From Lachnospiraceae bacterium (GTDB taxonomy: Bacteria; Bacillota; Clostridia; Lachnospirales; Lachnospiraceae): a DNA stretch of 64,000 nucleotides. Position 1 is the first letter of the stretch. Every line of letters begins with the position of its first letter. The notes beneath the pieces were generated by a model. The model worked only from the letters and a program-made list of their open reading frames with translations. It was not told where the DNA came from and searched no databases. This document shows, piece after piece, positions 43,991 through 54,403 of the stretch. The position numbers and the translations under genes are program-made. The stretch spans positions 62,001-126,000 of the forward strand of contig CASJPF010000003.1 in NCBI GenBank assembly GCA_949383255.1, read 5' to 3'.

Positions 43991-46374
43991 ACGAGAGGAA
44001 CGTGAATGAGGAGGAGCTTGTATTTGGATTAGATATTGGTACCCGAAGTATTGTGGGTACCGTGGGCTATAGACAAGGGGAAAGATTTGTCGTGATAGCG
44101 CAGGAAATTCGGCAGCATCAGACGCGTGCCATGTTTGACGGGCAGATTCATGATATCAACAGGGTAGCTGCCTCCATAGCGGATATCAGGCAATGTTTGC
44201 AGGAAAAGACAGGTGTCAAATTAAATGAGGCTTGTATTGCGGCCGCGGGGCGTGTGCTTAAGACAATGAATGTACATGCAGATATGGACCTTGACAAAGA
44301 GCGAAATGTCACAAAAGACGACATAAGCAACCTAATTTCGCTGGGAATAGAACAAGCATTTGCAGAATTTCAAGATAATAATGATACAGATATGCACTTT
44401 TATTGTGTGGGATATTCCGTCGTGCGCTACTATTTGAATGGATTGTGGATGGGACAGCCAGAACACCACAAGGCAAAAACAATTGGAGCAGATATTATTG
44501 CAACTTTTCTGCCAGATAATGTTGTGGATGGTTTGTACAGTGCAGTGGAACTTGCTGGACTGCGGGTTGCAAATCTTACATTGGAGCCAATTGCGGCAAT
44601 TCGAGTTGCTATTCCAGAGAAATTTAGATTGTTAAATATTGCAATGATTGACGTTGGTGCAGGGACATCAGATATTTCGATTACAGATGATGGCACTGTT
44701 GTTGCATTTGGAATGATTCCCTGCGCAGGGGATACACTTACAGAGCTTTTGGCAAAAACTTGCCTGATTGACTTTGGCACAGCGGAGATGATTAAGACAG
44801 CGGCGACACAGCAGGAAGAAATTGTGTATGAAGATATTATGGGTATGGAGCAGACGATTACTGCAAAGGAAGTAATTGCGATTTGTCAGAACGAGATTGA
44901 GCGAATGGCAAAGCTTGCGGCAAATACGATCAAGGAACTAAATGGTGGGACTTCCCCTAGCGCCGTATTTATTGTTGGCGGCGGTGGCAAAATTAAGGGA
45001 TTTGACGAGTTGGTCGCAGCAGAACTCGGACTAGACCCAAAGCGTGTTGCGCTTCGCGGGGAGGAGATTATGCGGGATATCGATTTTCCGGAGGGTGCAC
45101 TGAAAGATTCCACGATTATTACGCCGATTGGAATTTGTTTGACATATTATGAGCAGTACAATAATTTTATCTATATCACATTTAATGGCAATAAAATCAA
45201 GCTCTATGATAACAATAAGCTTACAGTGACAGATGCTGCGATACAGGCGGACTTTACGAGGGATGGTCTTTTTCCAAGACGCGGGGAAGAACTGCGCTAT
45301 ACTGTAAATGGCAAAAATCGCGTTACTAAGGGAGAATATGGTGAGAGCGCGCACATTTATGTAAATGGTGAGGAAGTGAGTCTTAGCCATAATATCAAGG
45401 CAAATGATGTGATTGTGCTTGAGGAATCCACTCTAGGGATACCCGCAGAAGAAAAGATTGCGGATTTGATTGATTATAATGGAAAGATTGTCGTCACAGT
45501 AAACGGTGATGAGATGCAGCTTCCAAAGCCCGTAAAGGTAAATGGTACAGCGGTTACAGAAGAGTATTTGATACAATATGGTGATGATATTGAGGTATTT
45601 ACTACCTATACATATGATGCGTTTTTTGCATTTATGGATTTAACACCAGAGGATATGATTTTATTTGTCAATGGTGAGCAGGCTGACAGTACAGTGGAGA
45701 TTCATGCTTTGGATAAACTTGAACTTAAGAATCGGAAAGAGCATGAACTTAAAAAAATTTACAAGGAATCACAACGGGAAGCAGTCAGAGATGCGGTGAA
45801 AGATCATGTGGCAAAAGCAGAGAAAAAAAGAGAACAGGGGACTTTGAATTCGGAGGAAAAACCAGAGGAAGCGCCAATACAGGAGACTGTTTCTGCAGTG
45901 TCAGACAATGAAAAAGGAAATACAGATTCCGATGCAAATAAGGATACCAAGACGCCAGTGGACAAAGAAACAAGAACAGAGGAAAAACAGGAGACAACTT
46001 TGGAGGTAGACAAGGCAGCGGCAGAGAAAGCGCCGATAGAGTCCGTAGCTTCAGAATCCGCAGCAGAGGAACCAAAGCAGGAAAATGCATCAGAAACAGA
46101 TAAAAAATCGGAGTTAGAGTCAGAGACAAAGAAAAAGGAAGAACAGAAGGAAGAAAAGGAGGAATCTGGAAAAAAGATTATTGTCATTGTAAATCAGAAT
46201 CCGATAGTTATGAGGGGCAAACAGAGTTATATGTTTGTGGATATATTTGATTACATTGATTTTGACACCAGCAGAGTGCGCGGAGGAGGGATTGCCACGC
46301 TTGTCAATGGAAAAGATGCGCAGTATACACAGGAAATCCATAATGGGGATAAGATAGAAGTATATTGGAAATAA
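43987..46374 (+). CDS. FtsA-like actin-fold cell division protein with long charged C-terminal region
   Basis: Residues 12 to about 385 are an FtsA/PilM-type actin fold: FGLDIGTRSIVGTVGYR (phosphate 1), MIDVGAGTSDISITDDG (phosphate 2), and FIVGGGGKIKGFDEL (adenosine motif), with an SHS2 insertion between. Residues about 395-590 contain two or three beta-rich repeats with VNGEEV/VNGDEM/VNGEQA turns. Residues about 600-730 are very rich in Glu, Lys and Ala, probably unstructured, before a last beta-rich segment. At 795 residues it is nearly twice the length of canonical FtsA. It may be a second FtsA homologue in cell division or envelope assembly. Confidence 0.8.
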   Translation: MNERNVNEEELVFGLDIGTRSIVGTVGYRQGERFVVIAQEIRQHQTRAMFDGQIHDINRVAASIADIRQCLQEKTGVKLNEACIAAAGRVLKTMNVHADMDLDKERNVTKDDISNLISLGIEQAFAEFQDNNDTDMHFYCVGYSVVRYYLNGLWMGQPEHHKAKTIGADIIATFLPDNVVDGLYSAVELAGLRVANLTLEPIAAIRVAIPEKFRLLNIAMIDVGAGTSDISITDDGTVVAFGMIPCAGDTLTELLAKTCLIDFGTAEMIKTAATQQEEIVYEDIMGMEQTITAKEVIAICQNEIERMAKLAANTIKELNGGTSPSAVFIVGGGGKIKGFDELVAAELGLDPKRVALRGEEIMRDIDFPEGALKDSTIITPIGICLTYYEQYNNFIYITFNGNKIKLYDNNKLTVTDAAIQADFTRDGLFPRRGEELRYTVNGKNRVTKGEYGESAHIYVNGEEVSLSHNIKANDVIVLEESTLGIPAEEKIADLIDYNGKIVVTVNGDEMQLPKPVKVNGTAVTEEYLIQYGDDIEVFTTYTYDAFFAFMDLTPEDMILFVNGEQADSTVEIHALDKLELKNRKEHELKKIYKESQREAVRDAVKDHVAKAEKKREQGTLNSEEKPEEAPIQETVSAVSDNEKGNTDSDANKDTKTPVDKETRTEEKQETTLEVDKAAAEKAPIESVASESAAEEPKQENASETDKKSELESETKKKEEQKEEKEESGKKIIVIVNQNPIVMRGKQSYMFVDIFDYIDFDTSRVRGGGIATLVNGKDAQYTQEIHNGDKIEVYWK

Positions 46375-46406
46375 AACAGATTGGTATAGAACAGGAGTAG
46401 AAGTAG

Positions 46407-47204
46407 ATGAGAATGTGCAGTATAGCCAGTGGAAGTAGTGGAAATTGTATCTATATTGGTACAGAGGCGACACATCTTCTGGTAGATGCGGGGATAAGCT
46501 GCAAAAGAACGTTGGAGGCACTCAATCAGTTTGGATTGACGGGGAAAGATATTGATGGAATACTAATCACGCATGAACACGCAGACCATATTAGTGGTTT
46601 GCGTGTATTGTGCAGACAATTTGGCATACCAGTCTATGCTACAGAAGGAACAATAGCTGCCATGAAAAAAGTGAGTAATCTTGCAGGGATAGAGGACTCA
46701 CTTTTTCATGCAATTAAAATTGACAAAAAATTTATTTTAAAGGATATCACAATCAATCCAATGAAAATATCCCATGATGCAGCTCAGCCAGCGGCATACA
46801 GATTTCAGTATGGAAATAAACGTATGGCAGTTGCAACAGATTTAGGTACTTATGATGCATATACAGTTGAGAGTCTTCGAGGGACAAATGTTCTGTTGCT
46901 GGAGGCGAACCATGATGTTAATATGCTCCAAGTAGGACCATATCCATATATGCTCAAACAAAGAATACTAGGTAAAAAAGGGCATTTATCCAATGAACTT
47001 TCGGGTAGGCTTTTGAGCCAATTGTTGCATAATGATTTAAAAACAGTATTTTTGGGACATCTAAGCAAGGACAATAATTTGGCGGAGTTGGCATATGAAA
47101 CGGTGCGATTGGAAATTTCTATGGCAGATAACCCTTATAAACCAGATGATTTTCCAATCTTAGTGGCAAGTCGAACTGAAGTGTCACAGATGGTGGAAAT
47201 ATAA
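46407..47204 (+). CDS. Metallo-beta-lactamase-fold hydrolase (YycJ/WalJ-like)
   Basis: The 265-residue protein starts with CSIASGSSGNCIYIG and has the metal site THEHADHISGL, as in YycJ. Family members are cytoplasmic and have been linked to 5'-3' exonuclease activity in DNA repair. The match is full-length. It follows the FtsA-like gene by 32 bp. Confidence 0.85.
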   Translation: MRMCSIASGSSGNCIYIGTEATHLLVDAGISCKRTLEALNQFGLTGKDIDGILITHEHADHISGLRVLCRQFGIPVYATEGTIAAMKKVSNLAGIEDSLFHAIKIDKKFILKDITINPMKISHDAAQPAAYRFQYGNKRMAVATDLGTYDAYTVESLRGTNVLLLEANHDVNMLQVGPYPYMLKQRILGKKGHLSNELSGRLLSQLLHNDLKTVFLGHLSKDNNLAELAYETVRLEISMADNPYKPDDFPILVASRTEVSQMVEI

Positions 47205-47243
47205 AAGGTAAAAGATATAAGTAAAAGATAGGAGTCATAAATT

Positions 47244-47516
47244 ATGAAAAAAACAATTATTACTGTAGTGGGAAAAGATACTGTTGGAATCATTGCAAAG
47301 GTATGTACATATCTTGCTGAGAACAGAATTAATATTTTGGATATTTCACAGACGATTGTGGACGATTATTTTAATATGATGATGATTGCAGATATGGGGC
47401 AGGCAGTCAAGTCGGTCAGTGAAATTTCCGATGATCTTGACAAACTTGGAGCGGAGATAGGTGTTATTGTCAAATGTCAGAGGGAGGAAATCTTTAATAG
47501 TATGCACAGATTATAG
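47244..47516 (+). CDS. ACT domain protein (UPF0237)
   Basis: The 90-residue protein is a single ACT domain (TVVGKDTVGIIAKVCTYLAE, NILDISQTIVDDYFNM). ACT domains bind amino acids or other small ligands. In many Gram-positive genomes it stands directly before the UPF0210 gene, as here, suggesting a sensor for that protein. Confidence 0.88.
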   Translation: MKKTIITVVGKDTVGIIAKVCTYLAENRINILDISQTIVDDYFNMMMIADMGQAVKSVSEISDDLDKLGAEIGVIVKCQREEIFNSMHRL

Positions 47517-47569
47517 TTTGCGTGCAAATAAAGATATTTTTCGGAAATCTATAATGGAGGACATTTAAG

Positions 47570-48934
47570 ATGATAAACATAAATGAAGTATTGGAAACAA
47601 ATAAAATGATTGAAAAGGAAAATCTGGATGTCAGGACAATCACGCTTGGCATTAGTCTGTTGGATTGCATTGATTCCGATCTTTCCCGATTAAATGAGAA
47701 GATTTACAATAAGATTACGGTTGTGGCAAAGGACTTGGTGACTGTAGGAGAAACAATTGAGAAGGAATTCGGGATTCCTATTGTAAACAAGCGAATTTCT
47801 GTCACACCAATTGCTTTGATTGGTGGGGCTGCATGTAAAACTTCTGAAGATTTTGTGACGATTGCTAGAACCTTAGACAAGGCGGGAAGAGCGGTTGGTA
47901 TCAATTTCCTTGGAGGTTATTCTGCATTGGTATCAAAGGGAATGACAAAGGCAGATGAGTTGTTATTGCGCTCGATTCCGCAGGCACTTGCACAGACAGA
48001 ACTTGTGTGTAGTTCAGTGAATCTTGGTTCTACCAAGACAGGGATTGATATGGATGCGGTTCGGCTGATGGGGGATATTATTAAAGAGACAGCAGAGTGC
48101 ACAAAGGACAGGGATTCAATTGGATGTTCTAAGTTGGTGGTGTTCTGTAATGCGCCAGATGACAATCCATTTATGGCAGGAGCATTTCATGGTGTCACAG
48201 AGGCGGATGCCATTATTAATGTTGGGGTTAGTGGTCCGGGAGTTGTCAAGAACGCACTGGAGCGCGTGCGCGGAGAAAATTTTGAAGTGCTCTGCGAGAC
48301 TATTAAAAAGACAGCTTTTAAAGTGACACGTGTCGGACAGCTAGTGGCGCAGGAAGCATCAAAACGACTTGGTATTCCCTTTGGCATTGTAGACCTTTCT
48401 CTTGCTCCTACACCTGCAATTGGTGATAGCGTAGCAGATATTTTGTGTGAGATTGGGCTTGAGTATGCAGGTGCTCCGGGGACAACAGCGGCACTTGCCT
48501 TATTAAATGATCAAGTGAAAAAAGGTGGTGTAATGGCATCTTCTTATGTAGGTGGTCTGAGTGGTGCGTTTATCCCAGTCAGTGAGGACCAGGGCATGAT
48601 TGATGCCGTCAATGCAGGAGCGCTAACGCTAGAAAAGCTCGAAGCCATGACCTGTGTCTGTTCAGTTGGTCTGGATATGATTGCAATTCCCGGCGATACC
48701 AAGCCAACGACGATTGCGGGTATTATAGCAGATGAGCTTGCGATTGGAATGGTCAATCAAAAAACGACTGCCGTGCGCATTATTCCTGTGATTGGTAAGA
48801 CAGTAGGAGATAGTGTTGAGTTTGGAGGACTACTTGGATATGCGCCAATTATGCCTGTCAACAAATATTCTTGTGATGCATTTGTTAATCGTGGGGGTAG
48901 GATACCTGCACCAATCCATAGCTTTAAAAATTAA
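47570..48934 (+). CDS. PFL family protein (UPF0210)
   Basis: The 454-residue sequence matches the UPF0210/DUF711 family end to end ([43 protein letters not shown]-like segment, [11 protein letters not shown] at the end). The function is not established. An AGGAGG-like site (ggagga) precedes the ATG. Its last 11 bp overlap the convergent tmcAL gene. Confidence 0.85.
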   Translation: MININEVLETNKMIEKENLDVRTITLGISLLDCIDSDLSRLNEKIYNKITVVAKDLVTVGETIEKEFGIPIVNKRISVTPIALIGGAACKTSEDFVTIARTLDKAGRAVGINFLGGYSALVSKGMTKADELLLRSIPQALAQTELVCSSVNLGSTKTGIDMDAVRLMGDIIKETAECTKDRDSIGCSKLVVFCNAPDDNPFMAGAFHGVTEADAIINVGVSGPGVVKNALERVRGENFEVLCETIKKTAFKVTRVGQLVAQEASKRLGIPFGIVDLSLAPTPAIGDSVADILCEIGLEYAGAPGTTAALALLNDQVKKGGVMASSYVGGLSGAFIPVSEDQGMIDAVNAGALTLEKLEAMTCVCSVGLDMIAIPGDTKPTTIAGIIADELAIGMVNQKTTAVRIIPVIGKTVGDSVEFGGLLGYAPIMPVNKYSCDAFVNRGGRIPAPIHSFKN

Positions 48935-50195
48935 CTTTAATCAGTTCACAGGTCAGTTCGCTTTGTCGTAAGAGACTAGCAGTGTTAGCTGGTTGGCATC
49001 GTTTTTTTTGCTGTAGAACACTCTCGTAAATATTAGCAGCAAATATATCAGATTGCAGAGATGTCAGTGCAATATCACTTAGATGTTTTAACGCATGGGC
49101 AGGTTTTGTTATAATAGGAATCGATGCATTTGCTTTAATGGATTTCAACAGGTTTTGACCGCAAGGAGTAAATCCAAGCAATCTGGCATAAGGGGTGTAA
49201 TCACGTTCTTTTAAGGCATCTGCGCATTCCTGTGTCAATCCCAAAAGAATATGCATTAGACCACGGCAGATACGAGAGTATGTTAAATTTTTAGTCTTAC
49301 ACAATAGTGCAAATTTCTCAAAAGAAACAAAGCGAGAAAGGTTATTGTGCAATGTATGTGATAGTTGTCTTCCAATATCAAAGTAATTGGCGTATACATC
49401 TTTGTGACCATAAAGTTGCAGCATCTTATATAGAAGGATTTCAGAAAAATCCTCAGCATACAAATGTTCTTTGTTTTGTAATAGAGTATATATGTCAACT
49501 GGCATATGATTTTGCACTGGAGATGTGACAATATTATTCAATGATTGATGCAAAAGTGCATTTCGTATGGCATTTGCAGAGATAAAGCTATCTGATTCTA
49601 TATTGACAGAAGTATATGCAGCGCCTTTTCTCGTAAGTGTTGCAGGTTTGATTGCACTGTTTCGCTGTATAAGAGCTTTGACATACTCTACTCCAAGGAT
49701 ATTGTTGGAAGCGCTGAGAAAGTTTTGAGTATCCTGATTTGGAAAGAGTTCTGACAGTGCATTGCTTCTGGCTGCAGGAAAAGAACAGCCTTGCTTTAAA
49801 TGTCGATTTAATGCTGTTTTGTACGCGTCAGATTCGCTGGCAAGGGTGTGGGCATATTGTAAAATTTGGGAAATATTTCCCGATTCGCTGCCAAAATGCA
49901 ATGACTCGACAACACCGAGCTTGTCCGCCAAAGAAACTGCTCCCTGTGCAAAGTATTCGGCACTGCCAAGTGCAAAGTAAACTGGCAACTCAAAAACAAG
50001 GTCGGCACCATGTAGAAGCGCCATGCGACAGCGCTCGTATTTGTTTACAATAGCAGGAATACCGCGTTGCATAAAGTTCCCACCCATAATGACAAGAATT
50101 ATGTCCGCATTTTCTGTATGGCGTATCGTATTTAACTGATAGAGGTGCCCATTGTGAAATGGATTGTACTCAGCAATTACGGCTGTGACTTTCAT
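48924..50195 (-). CDS. tmcAL: tRNA(Met) cytidine acetate ligase
   Basis: On the minus strand, a 423-residue protein starts [19 protein letters not shown], with the HxGH nucleotidyl transfer motif; [20 protein letters not shown] and the [15 protein letters not shown] segment are family-typical. TmcAL uses ATP and acetate to make N4-acetylcytidine at the wobble position of elongator tRNA-Met. Its stop lies inside the end of the UPF0210 gene on the other strand. Confidence 0.9.
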   Translation of the reverse strand: MKVTAVIAEYNPFHNGHLYQLNTIRHTENADIILVIMGGNFMQRGIPAIVNKYERCRMALLHGADLVFELPVYFALGSAEYFAQGAVSLADKLGVVESLHFGSESGNISQILQYAHTLASESDAYKTALNRHLKQGCSFPAARSNALSELFPNQDTQNFLSASNNILGVEYVKALIQRNSAIKPATLTRKGAAYTSVNIESDSFISANAIRNALLHQSLNNIVTSPVQNHMPVDIYTLLQNKEHLYAEDFSEILLYKMLQLYGHKDVYANYFDIGRQLSHTLHNNLSRFVSFEKFALLCKTKNLTYSRICRGLMHILLGLTQECADALKERDYTPYARLLGFTPCGQNLLKSIKANASIPIITKPAHALKHLSDIALTSLQSDIFAANIYESVLQQKKRCQPANTASLLRQSELTCELIKVNF

Positions 50196-50471
50196 AATGT
50201 TTATCCTGCCTTATTACAGTTTGTTTTGGAAGAAACTACAAGGTTCTAATTACATATTACATTAGGAGTGTGTGAAAAACAAGCATTTTGGCGCATGATT
50301 TTCACGTTATTATTCATGGTTTAATAGATCGCTTATAGTAACTATTCCAAGCGATACTTGAAGTTTTACTGCGCAAAAATCGCTCTTCACTCCTGACCCG
50401 TGAAGAATAACATTTTCGTTTCTGCAGAGGCGTGAAAAGTAATAAAACGTCTTCCATTATTTTGATAGTCA
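50196..50471. other. Intergenic region with several stem-loops
   Basis: No gene was accepted. Two stems are visible: atcgctt / aagcgat (about 50326-50353) and ttcttcac-type pairing around 50385-50410 (cttcac / gtgaag). It may be an intergenic repeat element, but this cannot be told from one copy. Confidence 0.35.
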
Positions 50472-50480
50472 TGCTATAAT
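50472..50480 (+). promoter_or_regulatory. Extended -10 promoter for the hemerythrin gene
   Basis: TGCTATAAT at 50472-50480 is a perfect extended -10 element; the -35 (TTCCAT, 50452) is weak, which is normal for this type. It lies 87 bp before the start codon. Confidence 0.55.
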
Positions 50481-50503
50481 TTGGTAGTAAAGGATGGAAT
50501 TCA

Positions 50504-50539
50504 CATTTCAATTGATATTTCGATTGACATTTCAATAGC
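50504..50539 (+). repeat. Three tandem 12-bp repeats in the leader
   Basis: catttcaattga, tatttcgattga and catttcaatagc follow one another without gaps, 10 of 12 and 9 of 12 identical to the first. They lie between the promoter and the start codon, so they could bind a regulator. Confidence 0.5.
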
Positions 50540-50566
50540 AGTTATTATGGGGCAAAGGAGAAAAAA

Positions 50567-51937
50567 ATGGGAAATCAATTAGTATGGGACGAACGATATA
50601 ACATTGGGGTAGAAGTTATTGACAAAGAACACAAGAAATTGTTCAGTATTTTGAACAAGCTATTTGACTTTGGACGGCAGGAGGAAAAAAGCCAATGGGT
50701 TTGCCAGGAGGCAGTAAAATATTTTAGAGATCATGCAATCCAGCATTTTGCGGATGAGGAGAGCTATATGATTTCTATTGGGTATGAAGGACTTGAGACA
50801 CACCAGCGCATCCATAGAAATTTTAGGGATAGAACGATTCCAGCATTGGAACGTGAGTTAGAGTTAACAAACTACTCAGAGGATTCGGTCAATCATTTTC
50901 TTAGTGTGTGTGCAGGATGGCTGATTGGACATACAATGATAGAAGATCACGCGATTGTGAGTGGCGAAACTGTAAAGCAATGGGAAAATATGATGCCGGA
51001 GGAAGAACAGGCGGTGATGGGGCAAACGATTGCGAATCTGTTACATAGTATGTTTCAATTAGACCCACGGCTAATTAGCAATTATTATGGTGGTGAAAAA
51101 TTTGGAGATGGCATTTATTATCGTTTGATTTACAGTACTAAGGAAAAAAAGAGGTGGGAATTTTATCTAATTTTTGAACAACAGCTTATTGTTAGTACAA
51201 TTGGCAGTGTGATAAATACGAAATCGGAAGCATTGAGTGTTATGTTAATGAATGCGGCCAGATATGTTGCAAGGCAGTTAGTAGAGCGCGTTAAAGGATA
51301 TTTTCCATCTTCTGATAAGTTCCAAATTAAAGAAGAGCAATTGCTTACTTATGAACAGTTCCAGAAGGTATTTGAGAAACAAAGTCCACAGTTTAGCTTG
51401 TTGTTTGATACTGGTAAGGGATATTTTGCTTACTGTGTAGCAGCGACGGATATGCTTCAGCCAGAAGGTGGTGTCTCTATTATTACAGAGAATGCCATGA
51501 CTGAGGTTGGGAAGTACCTAAACCAAAACAACGTTGAAAAAATCGAGATAAGTCACAAAAAGAAAGTTTTAGTAGTGGATGACTCTGAGTTTATGCTGCG
51601 TGCAATCCATGATTTGCTTAGCAGTGATTATGAGGTGATTACAGCAAAGTCAGGATTATCTGCAATTCGGAGTATTACGCTTGATAGACCTGATTTGGTC
51701 TTGTTGGACTATGAGATGCCGGTTTGCAATGGAAGCCAGGTGCTTGAGATGATTCGCTCCGAAAAAGATTTTGCAGATATTCCAGTTATCTTTTTGACCA
51801 GTAAGGTAGATAAAGAAAGTGTGAGCAAGGTAATTGCGCTCAAGCCAGAGGGATATTTATCCAAATCTATGTCGCCAGAAACTGTAAAAAGGGAAGTGGA
51901 TCACTATTTTGAAAAAAAAGATCGTGTAAAAAGATAG
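50567..51937 (+). CDS. Bacteriohemerythrin-response regulator hybrid
   Basis: Residues 1-135 are a hemerythrin domain with the expected iron ligands (DKEHKKL, HFADEE, HQRIH, HTMIEDHAI). Residues about 150-310 resemble a CheX-like phosphatase fold (YYRLIYSTKEKKRWEFYLIF, FSLLFDTGKGYFAYC); this is a weak match. Residues about 325-456 are a receiver domain (VLVVDDSEF, VLLDYEMPVCNG with the phosphorylated Asp, IFLTSKVDKES). There is no output domain at the end, so it may act in chemotaxis or as a phosphate sink, sensing oxygen or nitric oxide through the di-iron site. It is a single-gene unit. Confidence 0.82.
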   Translation: MGNQLVWDERYNIGVEVIDKEHKKLFSILNKLFDFGRQEEKSQWVCQEAVKYFRDHAIQHFADEESYMISIGYEGLETHQRIHRNFRDRTIPALERELELTNYSEDSVNHFLSVCAGWLIGHTMIEDHAIVSGETVKQWENMMPEEEQAVMGQTIANLLHSMFQLDPRLISNYYGGEKFGDGIYYRLIYSTKEKKRWEFYLIFEQQLIVSTIGSVINTKSEALSVMLMNAARYVARQLVERVKGYFPSSDKFQIKEEQLLTYEQFQKVFEKQSPQFSLLFDTGKGYFAYCVAATDMLQPEGGVSIITENAMTEVGKYLNQNNVEKIEISHKKKVLVVDDSEFMLRAIHDLLSSDYEVITAKSGLSAIRSITLDRPDLVLLDYEMPVCNGSQVLEMIRSEKDFADIPVIFLTSKVDKESVSKVIALKPEGYLSKSMSPETVKREVDHYFEKKDRVKR

Positions 51938-52022
51938 AAAAGTATGAATAATTTTCCTTTCTTGTCCATATAATGATTACATATAAAATAAAAAAGTATG
52001 TGTTAGCATGAGGAGAGTCACT

Positions 52023-52244
52023 ATGGCAAGAGGAGTAAAGAAATCATTACAAGAAAAGATTACACAGAAGGAAGAGCTGATTGAGGCGCTTTCTACGCGC
52101 ATTAAGAAGGAGAAAGAAGAACTGAACGAGCTTTTGGAGATGCAGAAGATGGAAGAGCTGAATGAGCTCAGGGCAGTTGTACAGAAATCTGGCATGGAGA
52201 TAGCAGATATTATTCAGATGGCACAGATGCAAGCTGCTCAGTAA
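52023..52244 (+). CDS. Small coiled-coil protein
   Basis: ATG 52023 has GAGGAG about 8 bp upstream and is preferred to the in-frame ATG at 52008. The 73-residue product (MARGVKKSLQEKITQKEEL) is nearly all charged heptads and predicts a coiled coil. Function unknown. Confidence 0.65.
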   Translation: MARGVKKSLQEKITQKEELIEALSTRIKKEKEELNELLEMQKMEELNELRAVVQKSGMEIADIIQMAQMQAAQ

Positions 52245-52259
52245 TGTAGAGTATTCAGG

Positions 52260-52330
52260 AAAAGTCCAGACATAAATGCGTACATAGCCTGAAAAGGGTA
52301 TCGTGGGAAGCAGGGTGAATGGACTTTTTT
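52260..52330 (+). terminator. Terminator-like inverted repeat before asnS
   Basis: aaaagtcca at 52260-52268 pairs with tggactttt at 52320-52328, followed by T in a six-T run ending at 52330. The 51-nt loop is long, so this may be an attenuator or a plain terminator. No T-box consensus was found. Confidence 0.45.
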
Positions 52331-52358
52331 CTTTTGAAAAGAGAAAGGAAGAACAACA

Positions 52359-53741
52359 ATGATAAACATACGTGAATTACAACACAACTATAAGGACTAC
52401 GCAGAGCAAGAAGTGACAGTGGGGGGATGGCTTAGAAGCAAGCGAGACTCTAAAACCTTTGGGTTCTTGGTCATCAATGATGGTACATTTTTTGAGCCAC
52501 TTCAGGTGGTTTATAGTGATAAATTAGATAACTTTGCGGCTATCTCAAAACTGAATGTGGGGGCGGCGGTGATTGCAACAGGAATTGTGACATTGACGCC
52601 AGAGGCAAAACAGCCGTTTGAGATACAAGCTGTAAATATTGAGATTGAAGGCGATTCAACACCAGATTATCCATTGCAGAAAAAGAGACATAGTTTTGAA
52701 TATCTCAGAACAATTTCGCATCTGAGACCGCGTACCAACACATTTCAGGCAGTATTTCGTGTGCGTTCCCTCTGCGCCTATGCGATTCATAAATTTTTTC
52801 AGGAGCGAGATTTTGTCTATGTCCATACACCACTGATTACTGGAAGTGACTGTGAGGGTGCAGGTGAGATGTTTCAGGTGACAACGCTGGATTTAAAGAA
52901 TCTGCCAATGGTGGACGGGCAAGTTGATTTCAGTCAAGATTTTTTTAACAAGCCTACGAATTTAACGGTGAGCGGACAGTTAAATGGTGAGACCTATGCG
53001 ATGGCGTTTAAAAATATTTATACCTTTGGACCAACCTTCCGGGCAGAAAATTCTAATACAACCCGACATGCAGCAGAGTTCTGGATGATTGAGCCAGAGA
53101 TTGCCTTTGCAGATTTAAAAGACGACATGATGCTTGCTGAGAGTATGCTGAAATACATTATTAACTATGTACTGGAAAATGCGCCGGAGGAAATGGCATT
53201 TTTTAATCAGTTTGTGGACAAGGGATTGATAGAAAGGCTTCGTCATGTGGCAGACTCAGAGTTTGGGCATATTACCTACACGGACGCCATCACAGAACTT
53301 GCAAAGCACAATGACGAGTTTGAGTATAAGGTATCTTGGGGCTGTGACTTGCAGACAGAACATGAGCGATATTTGACAGAAAAGCTGTTTGGCCGCCCAG
53401 TATTTGTGACTGATTATCCAAAAGAAATTAAGGCATTTTATATGAAATTGAATGAGGATAACAAAACTGTTGCAGCGATGGATTGTCTAGTGCCGGGAAT
53501 CGGGGAGATTATTGGCGGAAGTCAGAGAGAGGATAAGCTGGAGGTTTTGGAAAGAAGAATGCAGGAATGTCATCTAAATCCCGCAGATTATGATTTCTAT
53601 CTTGATTTAAGACGCTATGGCAGTGCAAGACATGCTGGCTTTGGGCTTGGATTTGAACGCTGTGTAATGTATCTGACAGGCATGGGAAATATTCGAGATG
53701 TCATTCCATTCCCAAGAACAGTCAATAATTGTGAGTTGTAA
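52359..53741 (+). CDS. asnS: Asparaginyl-tRNA synthetase
   Basis: The 460-residue protein has an N-terminal OB-fold anticodon-binding domain ([18 protein letters not shown]) and a class II catalytic core: [38 protein letters not shown] and the C-terminal [16 protein letters not shown] with motif 3 Arg. The AsnRS type is favoured over AspRS by the [11 protein letters not shown] motif. It should be monocistronic. Confidence 0.93.
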   Translation: MINIRELQHNYKDYAEQEVTVGGWLRSKRDSKTFGFLVINDGTFFEPLQVVYSDKLDNFAAISKLNVGAAVIATGIVTLTPEAKQPFEIQAVNIEIEGDSTPDYPLQKKRHSFEYLRTISHLRPRTNTFQAVFRVRSLCAYAIHKFFQERDFVYVHTPLITGSDCEGAGEMFQVTTLDLKNLPMVDGQVDFSQDFFNKPTNLTVSGQLNGETYAMAFKNIYTFGPTFRAENSNTTRHAAEFWMIEPEIAFADLKDDMMLAESMLKYIINYVLENAPEEMAFFNQFVDKGLIERLRHVADSEFGHITYTDAITELAKHNDEFEYKVSWGCDLQTEHERYLTEKLFGRPVFVTDYPKEIKAFYMKLNEDNKTVAAMDCLVPGIGEIIGGSQREDKLEVLERRMQECHLNPADYDFYLDLRRYGSARHAGFGLGFERCVMYLTGMGNIRDVIPFPRTVNNCEL

Positions 53742-53845
53742 GAAACTGTAAAGAAATAACATCGCAAGAAGGCTTTGCTCGTTTCCTAAGAGCTGTAGAA
53801 ATGCAAATAAAAGGCTGTGGTTGAGTTTCATATAACGGATTCAAT

Positions 53846-53981
53846 ATGCGGCCACAAATAGGTGAAAGTATCAGCAAATTTCGATAGAATCAGAATATGG
53901 CATAGGAGAAGTTTGCGTTGTAAACTGGGAGTAACGTCGCAGGCAGTGAGCAAGTGGGAGCGAGGAGTTTCCCATAATTAA
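53846..53981 (+). pseudogene. Decayed XRE-family transcriptional regulator
   Basis: An ATG at 53846 begins MRPQIGESISKFR, then TAG codons interrupt at NQNMA and the frame must shift by one base to continue as LGVTSQAVSKWERGVS, the classic XRE helix-turn-helix. Two stops and at least one frameshift show the gene is dead. Only the DNA-binding part remains. Confidence 0.75.
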
Positions 53982-54042
53982 AGATACCACATCAAATAGG
54001 AAGAACCCACGCTTATATATTTTATCAGCTATAATAAAACGC

Positions 54043-54075
54043 AAGGACAGCAATTTGATACGGCTGTCCTTTTTC
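54043..54075 (+). terminator. Intrinsic terminator
   Basis: aaggacagc (54043-54051) pairs perfectly with gctgtcctt (54063-54071), followed by TTTT and more T-rich sequence. It lies behind asnS and the XRE remnant. Confidence 0.8.
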
Positions 54076-54152
54076 TTTATTTATAGATAGAATCAATAGA
54101 TTTAGAAATCTTGTAGACCTATATGGATAGAAGATTATTCGGCAATGGTGGA

Positions 54153-54181
54153 TTGCTATTGTTTGGTTAAACACCTATAAT
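54153..54181 (+). promoter_or_regulatory. Sigma-A-type promoter for the two-component/ABC operon
   Basis: TTGCTA at 54153-54158 and TATAAT at 54176-54181 have 17 bp between them. The start codon is 222 bp further on. The leader (54250-54400) shows a broken coding stretch (for example LCADNRINSVVHPNRV) of no known family. Confidence 0.65.
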
Positions 54182-54403
54182 ATATGGTGAATATTTTGTA
54201 GGGTATTTATTATGTTTGAACATATGATAGTACAACAGACAATAAAAAATGGGAGGCGTCTAAGCGGAGCTTTCAGAAACTTTGTGCTGATAATAGAATC
54301 AATAGTGTGGTACATCCTAACCGAGTTTGACCGATACTAAAAGATATAGAAAAGCCTATTGATGGGTCAACAAAGAGCAAAACAAAATGGGAGGAAATTA
54401 ACT

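Noticed and set aside
50524-50552. TTGACA at 50524 as a promoter of the hemerythrin gene
   Set aside because: No -10 box follows at a suitable distance and it lies too close to the ribosome site; it is part of the tandem repeats.
51853-51862. Ten-base match (tatttatcca) of the putative guide inside the hemerythrin gene
   Set aside because: It is inside a coding region, far from any promoter, and such short matches are expected by chance.
52245-52358. T-box leader before asnS
   Set aside because: The sequence gcagggtgaat resembles the T-box core only loosely; no antiterminator pairing or specifier loop was found.
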